Notes under the pieces: generated by a model
Told to the model about the DNA's origin: nothing
The model's input: only the letters and a program-made list of their open reading frames with translations
Databases searched by the model: none
DNA from: an uncultured Acidobacteriia bacterium
GTDB lineage: Bacteria; Acidobacteriota; Terriglobia; Bryobacterales; Bryobacteraceae
Direction of reading: 5' to 3'
Assembly (NCBI GenBank): GCA_903929755.1
Contig: CAIYVZ010000152.1
Location: 1 to 33,665, forward strand
DNA: 33,665 bases
Position numbers and translations under genes: made by a program
Shown: in pieces, positions 1 to 8,676 of the stretch
Layout: each line of letters opens with the position of its first letter
Numbering within the stretch: the first letter of the stretch is position 1

Positions 1-1515
1 GGGGTTAGTTCCAGCCGTCACGGTCGCATCAACGGTCTTCGTGGCGCCGTCGATCACCGTCACATTTCCGCTGCCCTGATTCGCGACGTAGATCTTATTC
101 GTCACCGGGTTCACCGCCACCCCAGAGGGGTTGTTTGCCGTCACAACGGTCCCATCAACGGTGTCGTCGTCGCCGTTGATCACCGTCACGTTGCCATTGT
201 TTCTATTCGTGACATAGACCCGGTTCGTCACCGGGTTCACCGCCACCGCATAGGGGCCGTTTTTCGCCGCGACGGTCTTAACGAAGGCGTTGGTGGTGCC
301 GTCGATCACTGTCACGTCGCCGCTGGTGTAATTCGCGACGTAGATCTTGTGCGTCACCGGGTTCACCGCCACCGCACGGGGATTGGTTCCCGCCGTTACG
401 GTAGCTTTTGTGTTGGTGGCACCGTCCAGCACCGTCACGTTGGCGCCGTCGCCATTCGTGACGTAGATCTTGTTCGTCACCGGGTTCGCCGCCACCCTCC
501 AGGGATGGGTTCCCGCCGCGACGAAGGTGGTGGTGTTGTCGGAGCCGTCGATCACCGTCACGTTGTTGCTGCCGGCATTAGCGACGTAGATCTGGTTCGT
601 CACTGGGTTTACCGTCACCCCACGGGGATTGGAATTGAGGCCCGTTGAGACATTAGTGGGCAGGTTGTTGCTGCCGTCGATCACCGTCACGTTGTTGCTG
701 CCAAAATTACTGACGTAGACCTTGTTCGTTACCGGGTTCACCACCACCGCATAAGAAGTGGTTCCCGCCGCGACGTTCGTTGTAGTGTTGTTGGTGCCGT
801 CAATCACCGTCACCCAGGCGCTGGTGTTATTAGCGACGTAGATCTTGTTCGTTACCGGGTTCACTGCCACCGCATAGGGTTTGCTTCCTGCCGTGACAGT
901 TGCATCAACAGTGTTGGTGGCGCCGTCGATCACCGTCACGTCGCCGCTGGTGTTATTAGCGACGTAGATCTTGTTCGTCACCGGGTTCACTGCCACCGCA
1001 TAGGGGATGGTTCCCGTCGGGACGGTCGCAACAACGGTGTCGCTGACGCCGTCGATCACCATCACGGTTTTGTTGGCGAAATTCGTGACGTAGATCTTAT
1101 TCGTCACCGGGTTCACCGCCACCTTATAGGGGCTGAATCCCGTTGCGAGCTTAGTGGCGATGTTGGTGGCGCCGTCGATCACCGTCACGCTGCCCGCCTC
1201 CCCGGTTGCGGTGCTGCCGGTATTAGCGACGTAGATTTTGTTCGTCACCGGGTTCACCGCCAACCCATAGGCGGCAGCTCCCGCCGTGACGGTAGTGGGG
1301 ATGTTGGTGGCGCCGTCGATCACCGTCACGGTGCCGCTGGTGTAATTCGTGACGTAGATCTTGTTCGTCACCGGGTTCACCGCCACCTGCCAGGGTAAAG
1401 TTCCCGCCGCGACAGTAGTCTGGCCGAACGCGGCGCTCCCCGTCACGCCAAGGGCGAGCAGCACGGTCAACCATCGCCGAGCGGCCCGCGGACTGGTTTT
1501 CAAGCTATCATCCAT
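1..1515 (-). CDS. Secreted YVTN-repeat beta-propeller protein (C-terminus off the left edge)
   Basis: An open minus-strand frame of 505 codons runs from ATG at 1515 to the window edge without a stop, so the C-terminus is missing. The N-terminus (about 31 residues) looks like a signal peptide: a positive patch, a hydrophobic core and an AFG/Q-type cleavage site, predicting export. The rest is about 11 imperfect copies of a roughly 42-residue unit with the core AVNPVTNKIYVAN...VTVIDG, the YVTN/NHL-like beta-propeller blade; one copy carries an insertion (TGEAG). Such proteins are usually envelope or surface beta-propellers with unknown ligands. A GGAG lies 12 bases upstream of ATG; a GTG immediately before it is an alternative start. 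I checked frame continuity at several points across the repeats and saw no frameshift. The specific function cannot be read from the sequence. Confidence 0.88.
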   Translation of the reverse strand, partial: MDDSLKTSPRAARRWLTVLLALGVTGSAAFGQTTVAAGTLPWQVAVNPVTNKIYVTNYTSGTVTVIDGATNIPTTVTAGAAAYGLAVNPVTNKIYVANTGSTATGEAGSVTVIDGATNIATKLATGFSPYKVAVNPVTNKIYVTNFANKTVMVIDGVSDTVVATVPTGTIPYAVAVNPVTNKIYVANNTSGDVTVIDGATNTVDATVTAGSKPYAVAVNPVTNKIYVANNTSAWVTVIDGTNNTTTNVAAGTTSYAVVVNPVTNKVYVSNFGSNNVTVIDGSNNLPTNVSTGLNSNPRGVTVNPVTNQIYVANAGSNNVTVIDGSDNTTTFVAAGTHPWRVAANPVTNKIYVTNGDGANVTVLDGATNTKATVTAGTNPRAVAVNPVTHKIYVANYTSGDVTVIDGTTNAFVKTVAAKNGPYAVAVNPVTNRVYVTNRNNGNVTVINGDDDTVDGTVVTANNPSGVAVNPVTNKIYVANQGSGNVTVIDGATKTVDATVTAGTNP

Positions 1516-1636
1516 CACTAAAGAATTCTCCACGAACAATTTTGATCTAAGTCCCAGCAGGTGTCCGGCGCGCTTCCACCGCAAACACCAACTTACAGAC
1601 CTTCAGCCTTGAGCATAGGCCAAAATTGTTCGTAAA

Positions 1637-1705
1637 AGTATAGTTCTTAGATGATTCTTGTACTATTGGTACAGTTTATAGGTATAGTACGAGCGTTAAC
1701 TAACG
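1637..1705 (-). promoter_or_regulatory. Dyad-rich upstream region of the YVTN gene
   Basis: The 302-base gap 1516-1817 holds no convincing gene. Reading towards the YVTN gene there is a TATACT (-10-like) at 1642-1637. Where a -35 would fall, dyads replace it: GTACTAT (1660-1666) pairs with ATAGTAC (1684-1690), TGTAC (1659-1663) pairs with GTACA (1669-1673), and CGTTA/TAACG flank two bases at 1694-1705. This fits an activator- or repressor-controlled promoter, but no factor can be named. Confidence 0.35.
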
Positions 1706-1817
1706 TTGTGTGCTAGGGTTCGCTGGCGACGCGTGGCACGCAGTCTCAGCATGGAGTTGACCTGGCCTCTGGAGCCCGGAAAGCCGGAGCTGGTGCCAAT
1801 CAGCCTGTTGTATCGCC

Positions 1818-2453
1818 TTACCGGCGGACTTTGCGCGCTTCCAGAAGCACCGGAACCACCGACACAAGGATGATCGTGAACACGACCTTCTCAAAATGCC
1901 GCCGGATAAACTCCACCTGGCCCAGTTGGTACCCCAGCGTCGTCATGAATGCGATCCAGAAAATCCCCCCGAACAGGCTGTAGAAAAGAAACCGTCCGTA
2001 GTTCATCCGCGCCACGCCCGCTATGAATGGAGTGCAGGTTCGGATGATCGGGATAAATCGGGCATACACGATCGCCCGAGGACCGTACTTCTCGTAAAAA
2101 GCCTCGGTCCGCTTCAGATGATCCGGGTGGAAGAATTTCGACTTCGGTCGGCGAAAAATCCGGGGTCCTGCCTGCCGCCCCAAAAAATATCCAATGTTAT
2201 CGCCAAGGATCGCCGCCAGCATCAGGACCCCGCCCAGCTCATAAACATTTAACGCCGCCGCGCCCGACGCCACCCCAATACTGAACAACAGCGAATCCCC
2301 CGGCAGGAAAAACCCAACCAGAAGTCCCGTCTCCGCAAACACGATGGCACAAAGACCAAGCACACCCAGCGGACTGGAGAGCAGCGTCCGCACCATCCCC
2401 AACAGCCGCTCAGCGTTATAGAGCGACTTGAGAAAATCCAGAATTTCGTGCAT
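1818..2453 (-). CDS. DedA-family inner-membrane protein
   Basis: The 211-residue product matches the DedA/VTT family, whose members act as envelope lipid transporters or scramblases and are needed for membrane homeostasis. Visible hallmarks are the re-entrant segment FAETGLLVGFFLPGDSLLF (about residues 40-58), the GDNIGYFLGRQAG stretch, and the ARFIPIIRTCTPFIAG motif with its conserved arginines (about 131-146). Several further hydrophobic segments follow and the tail is basic. Length is typical of the family. It starts 27 bases after the stop of the upstream foldase gene on the same strand, so the two are probably cotranscribed. No clear ribosome-binding site is visible before the ATG. The exact subfamily (YqjA, YohD, DedA) is not resolved. 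Confidence 0.9.
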   Translation of the reverse strand: MHEILDFLKSLYNAERLLGMVRTLLSSPLGVLGLCAIVFAETGLLVGFFLPGDSLLFSIGVASGAAALNVYELGGVLMLAAILGDNIGYFLGRQAGPRIFRRPKSKFFHPDHLKRTEAFYEKYGPRAIVYARFIPIIRTCTPFIAGVARMNYGRFLFYSLFGGIFWIAFMTTLGYQLGQVEFIRRHFEKVVFTIILVSVVPVLLEARKVRR

Positions 2454-2480
2454 GGGCGCGCCGGGTCGGGTTGGCGGCGC

Positions 2481-4403
2481 CTAGCTGCGCTGGTAGTTGG
2501 CCAGGATGCGCTTCATCACATCGTCGTGGATTTTCAGCTTGCCATCAGCCTTGAGCCGATCCTTCAAACCGTCCTGGAACAGCTGGGCACGTTCACGGGC
2601 CCGCGTCTGCCGGAGTTCACCCTTGATCGTCTCGGCCTGCATGGCCAGTTCCGCCATATTTGCCGGCGTCTTGGCCACAACTTTCGCCACAACTTTTCCC
2701 CCCGCCAAACTCAGGGGACCAAGCACAGTTCCTTCCGGCTTCAGCCAGGCGTCGGACAAAGTGGACGCCGTGCCAACCGATTCGATCGCGCCCTGACGGT
2801 CCACGTCGTTTGACGTCTTCCCCTCAAGGTTCAAAGCTTTCGCAGCCTTCAGCAGATCGCCGCCCATCGCCTGGGTCTTCGCCACCAGCTCTTTGCCCTT
2901 GTCTTCCAGAATCTTCTTCAGCTTTTCGTCGGTCGCCTTGGTCTTGGCTTCCGCCTTCGCTTCTTCATAGGTGGACGAACGCGGAGCCTGCACATCAGTC
3001 ACCGCAGCCAAAACAGCCTGGCCATTCGGCAGCGCAACCGGGCCGGCAGTCACTTCACCCTTGCGGAGCGACGCAACGGCATCATTGAATTCCTTCGAGG
3101 CTCCCACGCCAGGGACCGGCTCGCCAGCCTGAAGATTCTCCGCCTTCAGCACCTGCATGCCAACAGCCGCAGCTGCCTTTTCCGGATGCGTCGGATCTTT
3201 GCGCAGTTCCGCTACCGCTTTGTCGGCCAGACTCTGCATCTGCTGACCAGCCAGACGCTTCTGGTAATCCACCATCAGCTGGGCCTTCACTTCTTCGATC
3301 GGCTGCAGCCGAGCCTGTTCATGCTGTTCCACCTGAATAATGTGGTAGCCGTAGGTCGTCTTGATCAGACCACTCGTCTGGCCAACGTTCAGGCTGAACG
3401 CCGCCTTGTCGAATTCCGGAACCGTCTGGCCACGAACCAGGAATCCCAGTTCGCCGCCCTGTTCCTTGCTGCCCGGATCGTCAGAATTCGCTTTCGCCAG
3501 CGCCGCGAAGTCGCCACCCTGCAGCTGCTTCAGAATGCCTTCAGCCTTTGTCTTCATCTTCGCGTCGTTGGTCGCATCGGACTTCACCAGAATGTGGCGG
3601 GCCCGTACCCGTTCCGGGGTCTGAAAATCGTTGCGCCGCGCCGTGTACTCAGCCTGCAGCTGCGCATCTGTCGGCATGCTCGAAGCCAGCTTCGTCGGAT
3701 CCAGCACGATAATCGCGTAGCTCTTCTTTTCCCCAACCCTGAATTCCGCCTTGTGCGCTTCGTAGTAAGCCCTCAGCTCGGTCTCGGTCGGCTCCGCCTG
3801 TTGCTGGAACCGGATGGGCTGCAACACAACGTAGTCAACCTTAATCTTGTCGTTCTTCTTCTTGTACTCGGCTTCCACGTCCTTCGGCGAAATCACCACA
3901 CCCTGGGCAACAATCTGCTCCAGCTTGCTGATCAGCACCTGACGCGAAGTCTGGTTCTGCAAATCCGCCAGCGTCATGCCCTGCTGCTGCAGAAGTCCAG
4001 CCAGCGTCGTGCCATCCACCTTGCCATCCTTCACCAACTGAGGCGGCAGGCTGTCAATAATCGCGTTCTGCGTTTCGTCCGCCGAGACCTTCAGCCCCAG
4101 CCGCCCGGCTTCGTACGCCATGGCGCGCTCGTTAATCATCTGCTGAATAATCTGGGGTACATAAATGGAGAGCAGTTCCGGCGGCAACTGGCGGTTCCGC
4201 GTCATGCTCGTGATCGTCTTGCTCACTTCCTGTGCCGTCACCGATTCCGAGCCAACTGTGGCGACTACCGACGGATCGACATTGGTGTCGTTCCCCGGTC
4301 CGCTGGGGACCAGGTACGTGATCATCGAGAGGGCAACAAGGCCCAAAAGGACGCCCAAAAGGATGCGAACAGATTTGTCGCGGCTACGGAAAAGGTTAAA
4401 CAT
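2481..4403 (-). CDS. Membrane-anchored SurA/PpiD-like peptidyl-prolyl isomerase
   Basis: The 640-residue protein has the PpiD layout: a short cytosolic start, one transmembrane helix (about residues 13-32), a SurA-N-like chaperone region (about 45-180), a parvulin rotamase domain (about 266-362) and a long C-terminal chaperone-like region. The parvulin core shows RARHILVK, the GGDFAALAKANSDDPGS stretch, GGELGFLVRGQTVPEF and YGYHIIQVE. Proteins of this type help fold newly exported proteins at the outer face of the inner membrane. An AGGAG sits about 12 bases before the ATG, and a TATACT (4459-4454) upstream may be the -10. The gene is followed closely by dedA, suggesting an envelope operon. 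The assignment to PpiD rather than a lineage-specific paralogue is by layout only. Confidence 0.88.
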   Translation of the reverse strand: MFNLFRSRDKSVRILLGVLLGLVALSMITYLVPSGPGNDTNVDPSVVATVGSESVTAQEVSKTITSMTRNRQLPPELLSIYVPQIIQQMINERAMAYEAGRLGLKVSADETQNAIIDSLPPQLVKDGKVDGTTLAGLLQQQGMTLADLQNQTSRQVLISKLEQIVAQGVVISPKDVEAEYKKKNDKIKVDYVVLQPIRFQQQAEPTETELRAYYEAHKAEFRVGEKKSYAIIVLDPTKLASSMPTDAQLQAEYTARRNDFQTPERVRARHILVKSDATNDAKMKTKAEGILKQLQGGDFAALAKANSDDPGSKEQGGELGFLVRGQTVPEFDKAAFSLNVGQTSGLIKTTYGYHIIQVEQHEQARLQPIEEVKAQLMVDYQKRLAGQQMQSLADKAVAELRKDPTHPEKAAAAVGMQVLKAENLQAGEPVPGVGASKEFNDAVASLRKGEVTAGPVALPNGQAVLAAVTDVQAPRSSTYEEAKAEAKTKATDEKLKKILEDKGKELVAKTQAMGGDLLKAAKALNLEGKTSNDVDRQGAIESVGTASTLSDAWLKPEGTVLGPLSLAGGKVVAKVVAKTPANMAELAMQAETIKGELRQTRARERAQLFQDGLKDRLKADGKLKIHDDVMKRILANYQRS

Positions 4404-4623
4404 TAGAGAAAACGCTCCTGATACAAACGAAACTTGTCGAAACCAAAACTTTAAGTATACCGCGAGGTTCCCCTAAGTCGTCCGAAACAGCCTGGGCGGG
4501 CTCGTGGCACAGGCTCAGGGGGTACCCCCTGGCCCAAATCGTGTTGAAATTTTCTGGAGCGCAGAATTCCGGGGAAGCGCTCCGCTCGCGCCCATTTTGC
4601 TTCAGCCTCTCCCAGAATGTGTC

Positions 4624-6021
4624 TCAGATCCCCAGACTTCGCAATTCAGCTTCAATTCGAGCCGCATCCCAACCCAGCATCTCGCCCATTTGCCCCGCGA
4701 TCGGCGCAACCCACCCTCGTTCCAGCCGCCGTTCATGGCCCCAGTACGTGGATGTGTACAGAACATCCCGAAGTGCCCGCGCATGTTCCCGCTCCACGGC
4801 CATCCGGATACGCGCCTCCGTCCCCCGCGGAATTACCGCCGGCACCAACGGCGTAGTCGCCGTCTCACACCCAATTTGCCGCCCCGGTGCCAGATCCGGC
4901 AGCAAAGCCTCCACCGCCTCTTCACTCATGGAGCGGTACGTTGTGTACTTTCCCCCGGCAATATGCAGAACACCATCCGAACTCTGCCAAATCTTGTGTT
5001 CCCGGCTGGTAGCCGTAGCCGACCGCCCCGACTGAACAATCAGCGGCCGGAGGGAACTGTAACTGGTAATCGGCTCTTCACTATACGAGGGATAGAGCCG
5101 CTTCACAATGCCCCGCAGGTACTCCGTCTCACTGGCCGAAATTGCCACGTTGTCAACCCCCGTCTGGTGGTCCACATCGGTGGTGCCAACCAGCGTCAGA
5201 TCGTCGTTCTCGCCCCACGGAATCAGGAACACGATTCGCCCCGCTTCATCAAAATGCGCAATCGCCTGCGATCCAGCCTGGATCCTGGGAAAAATCAGAT
5301 GCGAGCCCCGAACCAGCCGCAAGGGAGCCGCCTGGGACCAGGCTCCGCTCGCATCAATCACCCTCCGTGCCCGAACCTCAAACTCAGCCCCGCTCAGCTC
5401 ATCTCGCCCCGTAAGCCTCGAATCCGTCTGGTGCACGGACACGTAATTCGCCACGCAAGCCCCGCGGGCCTCCGCGTCCAGAATATTCTCCAGCACCAAA
5501 CGCGCCGAATGCACCGCCCCATCGTGAAACAGGATGCCGCCCCGAAGCCCCGCCGAATCCAGCCCCGGTTCCAGCCGCACAGCGTCGTCATGGCTGATCG
5601 CCCGATGGGCCGCAATTCCCTGCGCCCCGGCCAAAGCGTCGTAAAGCGTCAGCCCCGCCCCGTAAAACAGCTTGTCGAACCTGCCATAACAGGGGATCAG
5701 GAATTCCAGAGGCTTCACCAGCCCCGGCGCAATCCGCAACAGCGTCGCCCGCTCCTCCAAGGCCTCCCGAACCAGCCCGAAATCCCCGTATTTCAGGTAC
5801 CGAAGGCCCCCGTGAATCAGTTGCGAGTTCCTGCCACTGGTGCCTGAGGAGAAATATCGCTTCTCAACCAGCGCGATCCGAAGTCCGCCCGGAATATGCC
5901 GCGAGCGCATCGCCAGATCCCGCGCCACGCCAGCCCCGTTAACACCCCCGCCAACTATCAGGACATCCCAGGTTTCTCGCCCCAGTCGCTGGATGTTCTC
6001 ACTTCTGCGGTCAGTCATCAT
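4624..6021 (-). CDS. glpD: FAD-dependent glycerol-3-phosphate dehydrogenase
   Basis: The protein oxidises sn-glycerol-3-phosphate to dihydroxyacetone phosphate at the membrane, passing electrons to quinone. It has the N-terminal dinucleotide-binding motif DVLIVGGGVNGAGVARDLA, the SGRNSQLIHGGLRYLKYGDF segment typical of GlpD, and later the TTDVDHQTGVDN and LRPLIV elements. I chose ATG at 6021 because it overlaps the stop of the upstream amidohydrolase (ATGA), giving 465 residues; the open frame extends 24 codons further upstream into that gene and looks non-native. The length is somewhat short of the roughly 500 residues of the E. coli enzyme. The overlap implies translational coupling with the amidohydrolase. 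No glpF or glpK is present in the window. Confidence 0.9.
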   Translation of the reverse strand: MMTDRRSENIQRLGRETWDVLIVGGGVNGAGVARDLAMRSRHIPGGLRIALVEKRYFSSGTSGRNSQLIHGGLRYLKYGDFGLVREALEERATLLRIAPGLVKPLEFLIPCYGRFDKLFYGAGLTLYDALAGAQGIAAHRAISHDDAVRLEPGLDSAGLRGGILFHDGAVHSARLVLENILDAEARGACVANYVSVHQTDSRLTGRDELSGAEFEVRARRVIDASGAWSQAAPLRLVRGSHLIFPRIQAGSQAIAHFDEAGRIVFLIPWGENDDLTLVGTTDVDHQTGVDNVAISASETEYLRGIVKRLYPSYSEEPITSYSSLRPLIVQSGRSATATSREHKIWQSSDGVLHIAGGKYTTYRSMSEEAVEALLPDLAPGRQIGCETATTPLVPAVIPRGTEARIRMAVEREHARALRDVLYTSTYWGHERRLERGWVAPIAGQMGEMLGWDAARIEAELRSLGI

Positions 6022-6848
6022 TTCAACCCGTAGAACTGCACAGCTGTTTCGCCCAGCAACTTCTCCCGCAGGGGCTGCGGAACTGGCCCGCACGCCTGCG
6101 TGAATGCCGCCAGTACTTCCTTCCAGCTCGCGGCCAGCTTACAAACCGGCCAGTCACTGCCAAACATAAGCCGGTCCACCGGAAACAGGCCCAACACGTG
6201 TTGCACGTAAGGCCGCAAATCGTCTGCCGTCCACCCGTCGTGCCTCGCTTCCGTTACCATCCCCGAAACCTTGCAGTGCATACCTGGTATTTGGGACGCA
6301 ATCTCCATGTCTCGAGCCCACGGTTCCATCCCCTTCTCTGCAATCAGCGGCTTGGCAATGTGGTCAATCACCATCCTGAGCCCCGGCACCCGATCAGCCA
6401 GTTCCGGGAGGAGCGCCAGATGCGGCGGCCGCAAAAGGAGGTCGTACGGAATCCCCCGGCGCGCCAGTTCCCGAAGCCCCTCTAAAACGTCCTCCCGAAG
6501 CAGCCAGCGTACGTCCGGTTCATCGTGGACGATGTGCCGGACCCCGCAGAATTTCCCGTGCCGTCCACACTCGTCCAGCACCTGGCCCACGTCCGCGGCC
6601 GTCAAATCCACCCAGCCGACAACACCCCGGATCGACGGGGTTCTCGCCGCTAACTCCAGCAGCCACCACGTCTCCTCCAGGATCGTATTCGCCTGCACCA
6701 CAACCGACCCGTCAAAACGGCTCGCCTCCAGCATCGGCTCCAGATCTTTCGGCAGATAATTACGCCGAAGTACCGATTCCCCCGGCGGCATCCACGGGTA
6801 GGTGAAGCGGTCGATATCCCAGTAGTGTTGGTGAGCGTCAATACGCAC
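6018..6848 (-). CDS. Amidohydrolase-family TIM-barrel hydrolase (COG3618, lactonase-like)
   Basis: The 276-residue protein belongs to the amidohydrolase_2 group that includes L-fucono- and L-rhamnono-lactonases. Visible motifs are the N-terminal metal site DAHQHYWD, the GVRHIVHDEP segment, MVIDHIAKP, KVSGM and the C-terminal FGSDWPVCK with the catalytic aspartate. The size is typical. The likely reaction is hydrolysis of a sugar lactone or related carboxylic ester in a sugar-catabolic route, but the substrate cannot be told from sequence. It is the first gene of a two-gene unit, ending in a 4-base overlap with the glpD start, which fits a carbon-use operon. The opposite-strand phosphohexomutase gene begins about 200 bases to its right. 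Confidence 0.85.
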   Translation of the reverse strand: MRIDAHQHYWDIDRFTYPWMPPGESVLRRNYLPKDLEPMLEASRFDGSVVVQANTILEETWWLLELAARTPSIRGVVGWVDLTAADVGQVLDECGRHGKFCGVRHIVHDEPDVRWLLREDVLEGLRELARRGIPYDLLLRPPHLALLPELADRVPGLRMVIDHIAKPLIAEKGMEPWARDMEIASQIPGMHCKVSGMVTEARHDGWTADDLRPYVQHVLGLFPVDRLMFGSDWPVCKLAASWKEVLAAFTQACGPVPQPLREKLLGETAVQFYGLK

Positions 6849-6975
6849 ATTCTTATGTTAGCCGTGTGACGCAGGTTCCAGTACTGCTGATCTTGTGATA
6901 CCCCCCGATACAGGCGATAATGGTTTCAAATATGGGCTCAGGCGACACCGTTTCGGAGGCGGGCTTGAGCTTAGG

Positions 6976-7000
6976 GGAAACTTCGCCCGGGCGAGTTTCC
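6976..7000 (+). promoter_or_regulatory. Inverted repeat in the leader of the phosphohexomutase gene
   Basis: The region 6849-7053 between divergent genes carries a GC-rich inverted repeat: GGAAACTTCGCCC (6976-6988) and GGGCGAGTTTCC (6989-7000) pair over 12 positions with a single extra T. It lies about 55 bases before the likely TTG start. It could be a transcript hairpin or a protein-binding dyad. A TATACT at 7039-7044 could be a -10, which would make the mRNA nearly leaderless. Confidence 0.3.
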
Positions 7001-7053
7001 AAATCATTAGAACACCTGTTATCGGCGTCCTCGCCCGCTATACTCGTGTCGTA

Positions 7054-8676
7054 TTGTCTGATTTATTCTCCAGCCTCAACTACCAGCCCGTACCCCTTGC
7101 TTTTGGGACCAGCGGGCGTCGCGGGCGTGTCGTAGATCTCACCCAGCTTGAGATCTACATCAATGTCACCGCAGAGCTTGAATTCCTGCAGTCCCTGCCC
7201 CGCGAACAAGGGGGAATAGCCCCGGGTGACCAGATCTTTTTCGCCCACGACCTCCGCCCCAGTTCCACCGCCTTTGACCCATCAGCTAACAGCCGCGGGG
7301 AGCTTTGCCAGGCTGCCGCGCGTGCCATTCTCGACGCCGGCATGTCCCCCGTGAATCTGGGGGCCCTCCCCACTCCCGCCCTCGCCGCTTATGCCTGGCG
7401 ACGCGGTCGCGCCAGCATCATGATCACCGGGAGCCACATCCCCTTTGACCTCAACGGCTACAAGCTGAATACTTCCGTCGGCGAATTGCTCAAGGACTTC
7501 GAAGCGCCCATCAATCTGGCGGTCCAGCAGGTGAGAGCCCGGCTCTACGGTTCCCTGGCGGCCAGCTCCCTGTTCGCCCCCGATGGCTCCCTCCGCGTTG
7601 GCCCCACCCCCATGCTGCCCTTCCGCCTGGAAGCCCGCGAGGAATACATCCAGCGTTATACCTCGTTTTTTGGCGCGTCTTCCCTCTCCGGCCGCAGAAT
7701 CCTCGTCTATCAGCACTCAGCCGTCGGTCGTGATCTTCTCGTGGAAGTCCTCACCCGTCTCGGCGCAGAGGTCGTTGCCGGTGGCCGCAGCGACACCTTC
7801 GTCGCCATCGACACGGAGGCGATTAACGCCGCGGAACTTTCCGCCATCCAGACGGTCGCTGAGAACGCAGCCCTCCTCTCCGGTCCACTCTGGGCCGTTG
7901 TCTCCACCGATGGCGATAGTGACCGTCCCCTGATTCTCGGTCTCCAAAATGGGCGGGTCGTCTTCTTCGGCGGAGATCTCGTCGGCATGGTCGTTGCCGG
8001 TTATTTGGGCGCCGATGCCGTCGTCGTACCCATTACTTGCAACGATTCCATTGATCGCGGGCCGTTGGCGCAGTTCCTCGAACCCAAAACAAAGATCGGT
8101 TCCCCCTTTGTTGTCAGCGGGATGGCTGCCGCTCGTGCCCGTGGCCACCATGCCGTCTGCGGGTGGGAAGCCAATGGCGGTTTCCTTCTCGGCTCGGATA
8201 TCGTGAAGCGCCAGTCCACGCTCCCTGCCCTCCCAACCCGCGACGCCTTCCTGCCCGTGATTGCCGTCTTGGTTGCCGCCCACGAACGCGGGCTGTCGCT
8301 TGCCCAATTGTTCGCTGAATTACCGCCACGCTACAGTTGCGCTGGCCTGGTTCGCAAGTTCCCCCGCGCGAATGGCCGCAGGATCGTGGAGTTGCTCAGT
8401 GATCCGTCCGGCGTGCTTCGCCTGCCCGAGTTTTTTACCCCCTCCGGTGGCTTTTCCACCATTTTGCGGCTCGATTACACCGACGGTGTGCGGATCATCT
8501 TTTCAAATGGCGATGTAACCCATTTCCGACCTTCCGGCAATGCCGATGAGTTCCGCATCTACGCCGTTTCCGATACCCCGGAGCGCGCCGCCCGTATCGT
8601 CGACCTCGGAATCGCGGAACCCGATGGCATCGTCCGTCAAATGGAGAACGCTCTCATCCTCTCCCCCCATGCGTGA
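7054..8676 (+). CDS. Phosphohexomutase (phosphomannomutase/phosphoglucomutase family)
   Basis: The product interconverts hexose 1- and 6-phosphates through an active-site phosphoserine, supplying sugar nucleotides for cell-envelope glycans. Domain markers appear in order: AFGTSGRRG near the N-terminus, the phosphoserine loop TGSHIPFDLNGYK (usual form TASHNP...NGxK), the metal loop DGDSDRP (usual DGDGDR) and the sugar-binding loop GWEANGGF. The open frame reaches GTG at 6895, but family homology begins just before AFGTSG, so I chose TTG at 7054 (540 residues); no ribosome-binding site supports either start. The asparagine of the phosphoserine loop is isoleucine here, unusual but with the catalytic Ser-His intact. 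The end overlaps the following gene by 8 bases. Substrate preference is not resolvable. Confidence 0.83.
   Translation: MSDLFSSLNYQPVPLAFGTSGRRGRVVDLTQLEIYINVTAELEFLQSLPREQGGIAPGDQIFFAHDLRPSSTAFDPSANSRGELCQAAARAILDAGMSPVNLGALPTPALAAYAWRRGRASIMITGSHIPFDLNGYKLNTSVGELLKDFEAPINLAVQQVRARLYGSLAASSLFAPDGSLRVGPTPMLPFRLEAREEYIQRYTSFFGASSLSGRRILVYQHSAVGRDLLVEVLTRLGAEVVAGGRSDTFVAIDTEAINAAELSAIQTVAENAALLSGPLWAVVSTDGDSDRPLILGLQNGRVVFFGGDLVGMVVAGYLGADAVVVPITCNDSIDRGPLAQFLEPKTKIGSPFVVSGMAAARARGHHAVCGWEANGGFLLGSDIVKRQSTLPALPTRDAFLPVIAVLVAAHERGLSLAQLFAELPPRYSCAGLVRKFPRANGRRIVELLSDPSGVLRLPEFFTPSGGFSTILRLDYTDGVRIIFSNGDVTHFRPSGNADEFRIYAVSDTPERAARIVDLGIAEPDGIVRQMENALILSPHA

Noticed and set aside
1-1400. Regularly spaced repeats resembling a CRISPR array
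   Set aside because: The repeats are in frame with one open minus-strand protein, have about 120-141 base spacing, and encode the YVTN blade; there are no cas genes.
3186-4406. 406-codon plus-strand open frame
   Set aside because: Antisense shadow of the PpiD-like gene; Arg/Leu/Gln/His-rich with no family features.
4504-5847. 447-codon plus-strand open frame
   Set aside because: Antisense shadow of glpD, Pro/Arg/Gln-rich.
6192-6203. CAACACGTGTTG palindrome as a possible fifth parS
   Set aside because: It shares only the CACGTG core; the outer bases do not match the parS arms, and it lies inside a coding region.
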